A DNA stretch of 64,000 nucleotides. Source: Sweltsa coloradensis. Lineage: Eukaryota; Arthropoda; Insecta; Plecoptera; Chloroperlidae. The position numbers and the translations under genes were made by a program. Numbering within the stretch: the first letter of the stretch is position 1; every line of letters begins with the position of its first letter. Below the pieces are notes generated by a model, which did not search any database, was not told the origin of the DNA, and worked only from the letters and a program-made list of their open reading frames with translations. The stretch lies in contig JAMZAV010005047.1 in the NCBI GenBank assembly GCA_024449915.1, forward strand, positions 33,970 through 97,969, read 5' to 3'. Below are positions 45,093 through 54,796 of the stretch, piece after piece.

Positions 45093-45372
45093 CACCAACC
45101 CAGCCACCAGCCAGCCGAAAGGAATTTGACGATGTTGAGAGCCTTTTTAACACAGAACGAGTTGTCGGATCGGGTTGATTTTTTTTTGGTATGTCATGGA
45201 CCACATACCAGGTTATTTACCGAGTTTCAAGATTGTCACTCTTTCGGGGCGGTGTGTGCAGATAGCTGAAAACCCCCCAACTCTCGTAGCTGTATATAGG
45301 GCTGGAGTTCGTGTCGCCTAAGCAGTCGCATGCGCTTGTCTGCCGAGCGACGACCGTCGCCCTAGACATGAG
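43061..45372 (+). mobile_element. family E right part inserted in gypsy 2
   Basis: It ends at 45,372 with GTATGTCATGGACCACATAC, TTTCGGGGCGG and GACCGTCGCCCTAG, the same terminus as 17,853. A ~290 bp unit (TTTGAATGATTCA...CCGTTTTCTC) is present twice, at about 43,085-43,362 and 44,710-45,013. A LINE fragment lies between the two. The (AGCC)n at 45,044-45,120 sits where the other copy has CTAGCTAGC/CCAGCCAGCC. Confidence 0.6.
43385..44600 (+). pseudogene. 5'-truncated LINE, reverse transcriptase C-terminal half
   Basis: The 310-codon frame 43,448-44,380 starts mid-RT: RWFESFLVGRTQFVHFNGE, SGVIQGSVLGPLLF, YADD (catalytic, 43,628-43,639), GMSLNALKCKMM, LLGIHITSDLRWN, FGLPAWHPTT. These are the same motif series as the 2A LINE, in a different subfamily. 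Only the final frame (LNPWNDLPPALKDCTV-type tail) is shifted. The 3' UTR ends in AATAAAATAAAATAAATAAA near 44,598. It is much richer in GC-ending codons than all other LINE pieces here, and looks young. Confidence 0.8.
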
Positions 45373-45935
45373 TACCGTACTATGCAAGCTGCCAGTGGAT
45401 AAATCGAGGAAAACTGGAGTGCATGCGCTAGGACTAGAGGACCAACAGGCAAAAGAAGACCAAGGAGGTTACTGTAGTGAAAATGATTTCCGCATTGAAT
45501 CACTACACATAAATGCAGAAGGCCTATCGGAAAGGAAAGAATGGAAACAAAACATCAAGGTTGAAGACACTCAGGTCACATTTAAAATAGACCCTGGGTC
45601 AGAAGTTAATATCCTTCCACTAGAACTGTATAGAAAAATAAAAACTAAACATCAACTACTCGAATCTAAAAGTAGAATTACTTCATATTCAGGACACAAA
45701 ATACCAGTTATAGGAATTTGTAACTTGATGTGTCAAATAGAAGGCAAGGAAGTGTCAAAACTGAACTTCTACATGGCAGACATAACCCCACCAATATTAG
45801 GGATTAATGCATGTGAGGATCTATCACTGGTTAAACGTATACATGAAATTAAAACACCTTTAACCGTTGAGATAATGGAACAATATGAAGAATGCTTTCA
45901 TGGAACAGGCAAAGTTGCAAACCAATTTGATATAA
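45373..45935 (+). pseudogene. gypsy 2 protease region
   Basis: The frame reads CKLPVDKSRKTGVHAL (end of gag), then VTFKIDPGSEVNILP (active-site D at 45,590). It then reads SYSGHKIPVIG, PPILGINACEDLSLVKRIHEI and the linker YEECFHGTGKVANQFDI. It is uninterrupted up to the MITE at 45,936. It is closely parallel to gypsy 1, with the same DPGS active site. Confidence 0.8.
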
Positions 45936-46566
45936 GAAGGGCGCTATTCCATAACGTGGTAAGTGCCAAATTAGGATAACATTGCTTTTTTGGCAAATTC
46001 GGTTGTATGTGCCACTGTCTACTGGCACAAATCATTTTGAAGCATTCCGATGGCCACTCAAGAAGAAAAAGAACAATCACAGTTTGTGCAAGGGTCATAA
46101 GGTGGTAAGTGCCAAAACCTATCATGGCCGATTTGGACAATAAGAATCAAGTCGTGAGGGGCAAAAAAGGAAGAAACACTTGAAACGTGGGCTTAAATGT
46201 AAGGAAAAAAGCTAGAAAGTGTGGAGAAGGGCATTTAATTGCTAAAATAGACTTATATTGAAAAAGAACCCACCAAATGAGGTTGGTATGTGTTACATTA
46301 CCTAAAAGTAGGATGCCTAGGCCTAGAAGGATTAGGTTGTGGACTTACCACGTTATGGAATTTTATTAACTTTAGACTTTTTAATCAGTATGCCAGTGTA
46401 TTTTGTTTATTGGTATTGTGCTCAAATATTATGTGTGTTGCCAATTGGTATCAATATAAACAAACACAATTGACAATTTACTTACATTTGTTTACCCAGG
46501 CAGAAAAATACTCCTCCTGAAAAACTTTGTTTTTGGCACATACAACGTTATGGAATGGCGCCCTTC
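45936..46566. mobile_element. 631 bp MITE in gypsy 2 pol, ATAA duplication
   Basis: The terminal inverted repeat begins GAAGGGCGC[T/C]ATTCCATAACG (about 22 bp, one mismatch). ATAA is duplicated at 45,932-45,935 and 46,567-46,570, and removing the element rejoins the linker and RT coding sequence. Internal GTAAGTGCCAAA motifs occur in subterminal positions. A 4 bp duplication is known for several superfamilies; I cannot assign it. No transposase. Confidence 0.8.
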
Positions 46567-47350
46567 ATAAAGCTTACAGAAGACGCCAAACCTGTCATAG
46601 TAGCAGCCAGAAAAATACCTATTTCCCTACAAGATAAAGTTTAAAAAGAACTTGCTAGAATGCTAGAGAACAACATAATTATCAGTGAAGAGGAACCCAC
46701 GGACTGGGTAGGCCTACACCCCATTGTGATAGTAAACAAACCTAATGGGAGCGTGCGCATCTGTTTAGACCCCAGAGCCTTAAATAAGTATGTAAAAAGG
46801 GAACACTACCCTATCCCAACATCTGAGGGAATCTTTGCAGAGTTACATGGCGCTAAGTATTTCACAGTATTAGATGCAGCTTCAGCGTTTTACCAAATAC
46901 CTCTGACTAAGAAAGCTCAAAGCTGTGCACGTTTGCGACCCCATTCGGTAGGTTTCGCTTCCTTCGTTTGCCTTTTGGTATTTCGAGTGCCGCTGAGATT
47001 TTACAGAGAGAAATTACACACTAATAGAAGGTAAAGAAGGTGTAACATGCTACATGGATGACATCTTAATAACGGGAAGAACTTAAGAAGAACACAATCA
47101 AAGATTGCAAGCAGTATTGGAGAGAGCCAAGAAACTAAACTTCAAATTTGAAAAGTCTAAAGTGCAATTAGCAGTTAGCACTATTGAATTCTTAGGTCAC
47201 CAAGTAAGCCCCCTGGGAATTGCTATCCATGAAGCGAAAGTAGAAGCTATAAAGGCTATGTAAACTCCTGAGAATGTACAGGAACTGCAAAGATTTTTAG
47301 GTATGACAAACTACCTATAGGAAAATTCATTCCTAACCTAGCTTATAAGA
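46567..47350 (+). pseudogene. gypsy 2 reverse transcriptase
   Basis: KLTEDAKPVIVAARKIPISL, then 46,660-47,034 with HPIVIVNKPNGSVRICLDPR, YPIPTSEGIF, FTVLDAASAFYQIPL. The frame slips after KKAQSC. YMDD (47,051-47,062) is intact in another frame, followed by FKFEKSKVQLAV, FLGHQVSPLGI and LQRFLGMTNYL. A stop at about 46,642, several other stops and two or more frameshifts show decay. Confidence 0.8.
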
Positions 47351-48270
47351 CGCACCATTTACGCCAATTACTTCACAAAGACAAGGCGTGGGTGTGGACA
47401 GTCGATACCGAAAATAGTTTCAAAACACTCAAGACCATGATTAGTACAGCTCCGGTATTGTCATTTTTTGACCAGAACAAACCAACAGTTTTGTCTGTGG
47501 ATGCCAGTCAATACGTCATTGGTGCAGTTCTGTTGCAAGAAAACAAGCCAATAGCATATTCATCAATCACCCTCACACCGGCTCAATGCAAGTTTGCCCA
47601 AATAGAAAAGGAAATGCTGGTTATAGTACACGGTTGTGAACATTTCCACTTCTACCTGTATAATACATCCTTTACAGTGCATACATATCATAAACCGCGT
47701 CTGGGAATAGTCAACAAACCCATTGAATTGTTGTCTCCGAGACTACAGCGTATGCTGTTAAGGTATCTCAGATATTCACCAACCTTAATACATGTTCCTG
47801 GAAAACAGCTGTACGTAGCAGATACCCTGTCAAGAGATCCTAATCCTGAAACATCTATGGATACAGAATACCTCTTTGGAGAAGCACAAGCAGTACATTC
47901 GCTGGTACACATGGGCAATACCAAGAGAGAAACATTCCAACAAGACTCGTTAGAAGATGAAGACTTCCAGATGATTCGATACTATCTTAAAAATGGATGG
48001 CCAAAGAAGAAACCCAAGACTACCCATTGGACAATCAGCCCCTCCTGGGATTGTAAGGATGAGTTGTTTGAAATGGATAACTCACTCTATCGAGGGCATC
48101 GATTGGTCGTGCCCCGGAAACAGCGGCAAGACGTACTGGAAAAAATACACTCTGCACATCAAGGAGTAAATTCTTGTTTGTACAGGGCAACCGAAAGCCT
48201 ATACTGGCCAGATATGAATAAAGACATTAAGAAATTGGTACTAAGCCATCCCACTTCTGACACCATTTAA
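47351..48270 (+). pseudogene. gypsy 2 RNase H and start of integrase
   Basis: The frame 47,392-48,270 has LSVDASQYVIGAVLLQ, KFAQIEKEMLVI, HTYHKPRLGIV (the usual TDHKPL is changed to TYHKP, losing a catalytic Asp) and HVPGKQLYVADTLSRDP. The zinc-finger HxxxH (HSAHQGV) follows, with LVLSHPTSD where CPTC would be. Sequence similarity stops at about 48,260, so the integrase core is missing. Confidence 0.8.
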
Positions 48271-48501
48271 TAATAGGTATTTTAATTATACATTTATGAA
48301 TTACACATTGTTGATACTGTTGTGAATAGTTTATTATTAAAATTATATTACGTTACATACATGATTGACACAAAGACGCTCTGCTCGGCGGGCCAAGCCA
48401 TCTTGATTAACTTATCTAGTTTCTACGACTACTGGTCTACGCAGTTCTTACTTCTCTTGGTCTACCAGCCCGCTATTTGATTAGTCTACAGCGCACGCTC
48501 A
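48271..48501. other. unassigned sequence after gypsy 2
   Basis: AT-rich, then a segment with CTCTGCTCGGCGGGCCAAGC. It may include LTR sequence, but no partner copy was found. Confidence 0.3.
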
Positions 48502-48693
48502 TGTGACAATTACCAAAAGGAATGCAAGTGGACTCAAACGTGTGGTTACTGTGGAGAGGTGGGGCACTCGATTTACCAGTGCAATTCAAAATACCCTACG
48601 TGTACAAATTGTAGGCAATCCAATCCAAGGTATGGTGTTAATTTGCATACTGATCATGAGGTTGGTAGCAAATACTGCAAAAACTTTAAGTGA
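48502..48693 (+). pseudogene. zinc-knuckle Gag/ORF1 remnant
   Basis: An open frame without ATG reads CDNYQKECKWTQTCGYCGEV and GHSIYQCNSK, a perfect C-x2-C-x4-H-x4-C knuckle. It continues PTCTNC...HTDHEVGSKYC, a second Cys/His cluster. This pair of knuckles is typical of the C-terminus of LINE ORF1 or Gag-like proteins that bind RNA. A stop follows at about 48,691. Nothing upstream extends it. Confidence 0.6.
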
Positions 48694-48850
48694 ATTGTTT
48701 AAAGTCCGGAAAATAAAATCTGTTATGTGATATAGAGGTTAGGGGTGGACAATAAAATCGTGACCTAAGAATGACAAGGTTCCAACCCTATTTTACCATT
48801 TGGACTTTGGACTTTGGGGCAACTTCCCAAGCTTCACAATAGCTCTATAG

Positions 48851-48912
48851 CAGATAGAACCTTGTCATTCTACGATCACAACTGTGATATGAGAATGACA
48901 AGGTTCTATCTG
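48851..48912. repeat. strong hairpin, 21 bp perfect arms
   Basis: CAGATAGAACCTTGTCATTC(T) and its complement are separated by 20 bases, which can themselves partly pair (ATCAC/GTGAT). A third partial copy of the arm (GAATGACAAGGTTC) lies at about 48,764. Non-coding; probably a small fold-back element. Confidence 0.6.
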
Positions 48913-49483
48913 ACAGTACACATTTAAATTTTAAATTTAACTAAACTAGTCGAGTTTGGATTCAAATGAAAGCTTACACCGCATGGTAGACAATTATAAT
49001 AAGCTGAGTGACCTTTTTTATGCGTAAATTGGGTCTTTAATACGAGTTATAGTTTTTGGTCTTTAGGTCTTTGTTGAAAATGGGATGAGCAAAATCTTTA
49101 ATGCAATTGCAGTAAGAAAGAACCATTGGGTGTTTTTATTTTTTTGTAATTATTGATTTTGTACAGTCTTATGTTGTTGTAATCAATGGTAGCCCATAAT
49201 GAAAGTGATAATCGCCATGGGTAAAAAGACTTCGATTTGACTTCGCCGCCCCGCACTGTCGCACGTGTCGGTTCTTGCTCTCCTCTCTCACTGACTCGCA
49301 AAGTCGACGGTCGATCGCCTCGTCTTGTGGCCGGCAGTCAATTTATTCGTTTCTCTCGTGTGTAAAGTCAGTGTCTTAGAAAGTGACTGTCCTGATAGGA
49401 TGTAATGTTTTTCTAAACACGACGTAATGTGTGATTATGTCATGGAAGTTGAGGTGTAACGGTGTGTTATTTGTAAATGTTAT
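48913..49483. other. unassigned sequence
   Basis: It contains a motif (GAGTTTGGATTCAAATGAAAGC at about 48,953) that recurs inverted at about 52,973. A GC-richer stretch with CGCCGCCCCGCACTGTCG lies at 49,240-49,340. No gene recognised. Confidence 0.4.
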
Positions 49484-50500
49484 ATTTTTTTTTTAAAACT
49501 TTTATTAAACTCCAGAGAGTACAACACCAACTATGGCGTAACATAGGCAACATTACACCAATACAAATTACACAAATAGTTACAATTTACATTTCAGCTA
49601 TGACAATGACAGGATAAATGATTAATAAAATTACAAGTTTACAACAGAATAAAAACAACAAAATTTAATAAATTAAACATTTCAGACTATATTTTACTTT
49701 TTGTACCTGATTCTAGACAAGACCCTTTGTGGCAAGATCAGTAATGGAATGAGTCCTAGCTGGACATATAAAAACATGATACAGGTCGCAATCCCTAGAA
49801 CAGTGGGAGCATTTGCAGTCTGTATATGATGAATGGAACTTTCTATCTAGACAAAACAAATGGTGAAAAACCGTGAGCTGCTACACGGGTTAGCACATGC
49901 CTGTTTTTGGCAAGAGGTTTTTTCCAATCATCATTTTTGAACAGATCCATAGTAAAGAATTCAGGTCTAATTTCAAGGCGTTTTGTCATGCAGTTATGAA
50001 CGACAGTACGAAAGGCGTCTGATTGGCTTAGGTTAAATTTGAACTGTAGGTCAGCAACAAACAATGATTCATCTACCATCTCATATACCAAGCGCGAACG
50101 AGTAAATTTACATAGAGAAAGGATCTTTTTCATATATAGGGTCTTAACCGATTCTAATTGTGTGAGATTGGCTTGGGAGAGGTAGGGCCATATGATTTCG
50201 ATGCCGTAGGAAGCAATCGGGAAATTTTAAGGTGGAAGAGTTTCATAGCACAAGAGATTGAGAGTGAGTATAATTTGGAGATAAGGTGCATGGCTTTTAT
50301 GGCAGAGGAACATCTTGCTTGATGTGGGGAGAAAAAGAAGTACCTTTATAATGGAGTAAGATACCCAGATATTTGAAAAGAAGATACAAACTCGACTTTG
50401 TCAGTACCATAGAAAAGCACATCGCTTTTGGCTAACTTCCCCCTTTTCTGAACTTAACAACATGTGAAAGACTGGATTTATGTGGACCCTAATGCGGCTG
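49484..50500 (-). pseudogene. LINE 3' end on the reverse strand
   Basis: Read on the reverse strand. GKLAKSDVLFYGTDKVEF and YLGILLHYKG form the RT palm-to-thumb region. Next come SPHQARCSSAIKAMHLISKL, ASYGIEIIWPYLSQANLTQL and MKKILSLCKFTRSRLVYEM (frame 49,843-50,133). After a frameshift near 49,850, a C-terminal knuckle (CKCSHC...CDLYHVFICP) leads to a stop at 49,713. The 3' UTR ends with AATAAAAG and an A-run at 49,484-49,505. Coding similarity is lost above about 50,500. Subfamily uncertain. Confidence 0.7.
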
Positions 50501-50674
50501 AAACTGTCAATGTTGCCAGTAATGTTCGGGGGCTTGATATTATTGTAGTGGCTAGTCAAGCGTTTACACATTACATGTAGGCGAAATTTCACCGACACTA
50601 AGCGAATCAATAACAGAAAAGGTGATAATTTAAATCGCTCGATAGAAGTGAACAATAATCGATCTTAACGCTCT

Positions 50675-52419
50675 TCACAACCACAGTATAACTACAGAAG
50701 CGATTGTTTGTCTTGCGGACGTTCTGTTGATACAAGAAAGGCAAGCCACTTCCAGTCTATACCGTCCGATTTGATCATTTTGACGAGACTTTAAAGAACA
50801 TCTGCCAAACACGAAATGATGATTGGTCTTGTATTGTCTTAGGTAGGATTATTTTTTGTGCGATTTACACGCCGCTGATACAGTGTATCATAAAATATGT
50901 AGTTCAAATTTTAGAACAGGCAGGCAAGTACTGTCATTGTTTGTCAGACAGACTAAGTATAGTATTGGACGTCCTAAAAATGAATTAAGACTAGAAGCAC
51001 AGATAATAGAGTACTCTATTATCTGTGCTAGAAGCTTTCCAAAAGGCTATGACATTTCTAGAGGAAAATGATGAAGAGCAATCCACATTATTAATGATCG
51101 TATTTCCTTGATGGGGGATTATCTTGAAGGGGAAGAACCATATTCATTTCGATACATGAAAACAAAGATTGAAGAATACTTTGGTGATAAGATTGTAACA
51201 TCGGAAATCAATGGAAAGACCAATGTCGTTACATTAACTTCTACCCCAATTCCCTAAAGAATTGTCAACTGGATACATTCAACATGTTATTGATGTTGGC
51301 GCCCTTCTTCATAGAATCCCATGGCCTGGCAAATCAACATAATATCTCGAAATTGTGTGCTCATGTATCGTATGTTACTAAACCTTATGGCTGTGTCATT
51401 GTTGTCTTTGATGGTTACTCGGACGAGCCGTGCACAAAGGATGTAACACATATGAGAAGAAGTCATGGTGTATTAGGAGCCACCATTCATTTTGAAGGAA
51501 AAATGACTATTCCCTTATAAAAAGCTCAATTCTAAGCCAACCCCAAAAACAAACAACGTTTTATTTTAATGCTCGCAAATTCTTTGACACAAAACAAGTG
51601 CAAAAGCGTATCACGCTAAGAATGACGCCGATCTTTTGATTGTTCAAAGGCAAAATAATCGTCTCGTACAAATCCAACCTTTGTCATTGGAGAAAGCACA
51701 GACTTATTAGTTCTTCTCTGCCATCACGCTGACATTATTTTCCGTCCAGATCCCAAGCAAAGACAAAAAGAGAGCCTCGAATTTGGGAATTTCACAAAAC
51801 AAAGTCGATTTTGGGACCAGAAACTTGTCAACATATTTTGTTTGCTCATGCATTTCTTGGATGTGACACAACATCTCGCTTGTTCAACGTTGGAAAAAAG
51901 CTTAATGATTGTTACTTGTTTCGTGAACAGACAGACTCGTTTTGTTCCGCTGATGTAAGCCAAGAAATAATACAAGCAGGAGAGAAGGCTTTGGTAAGCA
52001 TGTACGGCGGAGAGCAGAATGAAACCCTTGATAATCTCCGCTATACATATTGTTTAGGGAAAATACTGTATCAGGAACATTGTTCGTTAGGTCCCGCCTG
52101 CTGCACTGGAGCTGCTAAATACCACAGTTAAGGCTGTACTTCCACATTAATGCGTGGAAAGAAGTAGCCCTGGATCATAAGCAATGGGGATGAGTTATCA
52201 AGAAAGGAAAATTGGTTCCAGTGTTAACTGATTTAGCCCCAGCCCCAGATAGCCTTCTAAAAGTTATACGGTGCTGTTGTAAAACTGACTGCGAGATTCA
52301 AGATATAGCTGTTGTATAAGCAGGGAATGAATTGTACATCTGCCTGCAAGGAATGCAATGAAATCAGCTGTACCCATCCTTCTGAACAAACTACTGACGA
52401 TGATGATAAAGACCTGTAA
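50675..52419 (+). pseudogene. decayed gene of a PIN-like, cysteine-rich protein family
   Basis: Pieces in order, over several frames: CLSCGRSVDTRK; RNDDWSCIVLGRI; DLHAADTVYHKICSSNFRTG; GDYLEGEEPYSFRYMKTKIE; YGCVIVVFDGYSDEP and THMRRSHG; FVIGESTDLLVLLCHHA; LFAHAFLGCDTTSRLF; WGWVIKKGKLVPVLTDLAP; RCCCKTDC and a final MNCTSACKECNEISCTHP before a stop at 52,417-52,419. I know this order from large, uncharacterised, multi-copy invertebrate proteins. The GE-x-TDLL motif suggests a PIN/FEN-like nuclease fold (inference). It is broken by at least five frameshifts or stops and a 30 bp palindrome insertion. It may be a transposon-carried or processed copy. Confidence 0.6.
51000..51029. mobile_element. 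30 bp palindromic micro-element with 7 bp duplication
   Basis: CACAGATAATAGAG, a 2-base centre, and its exact complement. CTAGAAG is repeated directly on both sides. It lies inside the pseudogene frame; leaving out the element and one duplicate restores the local reading frame, so the pre-insertion sequence is known. Confidence 0.85.
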
Positions 52420-52487
52420 CTTTGACACGTAAGTTTATGTGATATCATTTCTAAATTTCGTGAATATAAAAATTATTTTAAATATTT

Positions 52488-52744
52488 GAGTTGCCTAGAT
52501 TCAAAATCAGCCATGTTCATCAGTGAAAACAAAAAAATTGTAATTTTCATTTTGCTGTAAATATTCGTTCCTAGCCGAAATTAACGAATGTGAGATTCAA
52601 AACCGGCCATTTGACTGTGTAAGATGCGACCTTGCTATTCAGTTGGGTTCAAAACTGGCCAAGTCCAAATATTTAGGCTGGTAAGGGAAACAACTTTTAT
52701 GTTTTTCGCTGATGGACATGGTCGATTTTAAATCTAGGCAACTC
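52488..52744. mobile_element. 257 bp MITE, ATTT duplication
   Basis: Inverted termini GAGTTGCCTAGATT, then AAAATC-CCATGT-CATCAG, about 45 bp with a few mismatches. ATTT lies directly outside both ends (52,484-52,487, 52,745-52,748). The interior repeats a related phrase (TTCAAAACCGGCCA, TTCAAAACTGGCCA), suggesting inner tandem copies of the terminus. Confidence 0.6.
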
Positions 52745-52748
52745 ATTT

Positions 52749-53315
52749 ACGTTATTCAATTTTTTTTAGGAATAAAGTAAATAATCATCGATGAGACTAA
52801 AATTAAACATTATGGATTTTTTTTATAATTTCTATTAATGTAATGATCAAGAATTTATTTTTAAAATTAAGTTCTGATATAAAATGTGACTCTTATTATT
52901 GACCTCTAGTGACACCTGTGTGAAAAAGCTACATCATTTACTACAATATCTATCAACATGAAGCTATAAGCTTTCATTTGGATCCAAACTCGACTTTTTA
53001 GGTAACATTTAAAATTTTCATGTATAATTAATTGGGTTTTAATTATAGATTCATATAAAAAATCCTAGTCGTCGGATTTTTGCGGATTTTGACTATGTTA
53101 AACAGGATTTTTTTCTGAAGCAAATGATGCCAAATACTCTAATATTGCAATTTGTCCTGGACCTAAAACTATAGTGAAGTAAGTTACAGAATAAAGAAAT
53201 GATGGAATTCATTGATTACTGATCTTTTAATTAATACATACTTCACGTTATCTTATCCACGAGTTGAGGAAATTCAACAATTCAAGAAAAACTATTGATG
53301 AACATCTCAATCAAT
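52749..53315. other. AT-rich sequence, no gene
   Basis: It holds the inverted match (GCTTTCATTTGGATCCAAACTC) to about 48,960. Otherwise unassigned. Confidence 0.5.
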
Positions 53316-53321
53316 TGTGTG

Positions 53322-53750
53322 TGGCTCGTTGGTCTTGTGGTAAGCGTATCTGCTTCCAATGCAGACGGTCCAGGGTTCGATTCCCGCTAAAATCAGAAGT
53401 TTTTTAACTTCTGATTTGAACTTAGGTCCATTAGTTCTTGTCTTAGGAGTTTGTAAACGGTGACTTTGGAGCCGTCCTAGCAACGAAGCACATAATAAAT
53501 TCAGAGTTGTTCTGAATCGGCCTTGTTGATTCTGGCGTTGATCCGCGGGTGTTCGTACTGTCCATACCACTGATTGCTATATTTCCTATTAAAAATATCG
53601 ATCTTTGGTTGGTTATCGCTCACTCGTCGATTGCGTCGGGGCCTGCAGGGCTGGCTTGGTCGCTTTGATTTAAAGTCCCCCACTGAAAATCAGTTATATA
53701 ACTGAGTGGGTAGACTCTAAATAAAATTTATTTATTTATTTATTTATTTA
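53322..53750 (+). mobile_element. tRNA-derived SINE S, full-length copy
   Basis: The head (53,322-53,390) folds as a tRNA. An anticodon stem TCTGC/GCAGA encloses TTCCAAT, placing CCA (Trp) as anticodon. A perfect B box, GGTTCGATTCC, is present, so it would be transcribed by RNA polymerase III. The body (AACGAAGCACATAA..., GATTCTGGCGTTGATCC, CGCTCACTCGTCGATTGCG) is followed by a tail CCCCCACTGAAAATCAG and (TTTA)n. AATCA[A/T]TTGT on each side is a possible target duplication. It is not a tRNA gene: it has a SINE body and repeated copies. Confidence 0.8.
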
Positions 53751-54184
53751 ATCATTTGTTCACGAATCTAATCACGGCATTTTTTATCTTGACCTGTGAG
53801 TATGATAACACAAAACAACACAAATGAAACACAAACATAATTTAATCCCCAAAATTTTGTTTGTGTTCAATTACTACTCACGTTCGTAGATTAATTTATT
53901 TGTTATTTATTATTTATTATTTGTTCCGCAACACATTCTTAAACGTGTCACAAGGGTGGCAGAAAAGAGCATAGCTCAAAACACACTTTTAGTTATTGAC
54001 ATCTCAGACGTTAACCTTGTGAAATTAGTTAGCTAAGGTCACATTAAATTTGTCATGAAATACGTTTGATTTCATATTTCCTTTATTCGCAAAAATGGTA
54101 CCGGTATTGAATTATTTGAATTTTATTTATAATGTACATTTCCAATGTATGTATGAGATACAACAAAATGAATGGTACAGCTTA
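53751..54184. other. AT-rich sequence, no gene
   Basis: A TTATTTATTATTTATTATT-type simple repeat lies near 53,900. Nothing else recognised. Confidence 0.5.
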
Positions 54185-54796
54185 TTGGATGAGCGTAGCG
54201 AGCGAAGCCAAGACACTACACCACTAAAAAAAAGAAAAAAATCCGGAATGTTTTTTTCTTTTTTTTTTGTATTTTTGTGTGTCTGTTAACACGATTCCGG
54301 CTAAACCGATACTCCGATTGCGATGAAATTTTATGGAGACCTTCGAAATCTCTGAACTTAGAACTGCCACGTTTTTGAGCGCAATCGGAAAATTATTTCT
54401 CATAAAAATCGCAATTTTACGTTATTCTTCTTTTTTAAAACAATTCTTTGACTTATAACACCTACATGCTTTATCCTTTTGTAATGATTTTTTCACAGAA
54501 CCTTAATTTAATGAATTAATATATTCGTGTAAAATTTGTGCGCAATCGAATAATTATTTGTTATGAAAATTTCAATAAAACGATTTTTTCCTTTTCTAAA
54601 ATTACGATTAATTAAAAAAATTTAAAATTTAAGTTAATTTTTTAGCCTATTTAATTTAATTTAATTTTTAAAAAAATATTCAACTTAGTAATGATTTTTT
54701 CACAGAACATTAGAAAATTCGCATAACACATGGCAGCTCAATACACCAATAATTACGCTCATCCAACAACGCGGCGGGACTTGAGCGTTTTCCTAG
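54185..54796 (+). mobile_element. family A variant, complete (612 bp)
   Basis: TTGGATGAGCGTAGCGAGCG to GCTCATCC, AACGC, loop, GCGTTTTCCTAG. Flanks A and T, no duplication. It has GATACTCCGATTGCGATG where the copy at 1014-1848 carries the 44 bp palindrome, so it serves as an empty site. Confidence 0.75.

Noticed and set aside
36990..48390. GCCGAGCAGAGC near 36,990 and its complement near 48,378 as paired LTR ends
   Set aside because: Only 12 bases match, and in opposite orientation. LTRs should be direct repeats.
53322..53390. A tRNA-Trp gene
   Set aside because: It has internal promoter boxes and a tRNA-like fold, but it is the head of a SINE with a body, a tail and a second copy at 57,994.
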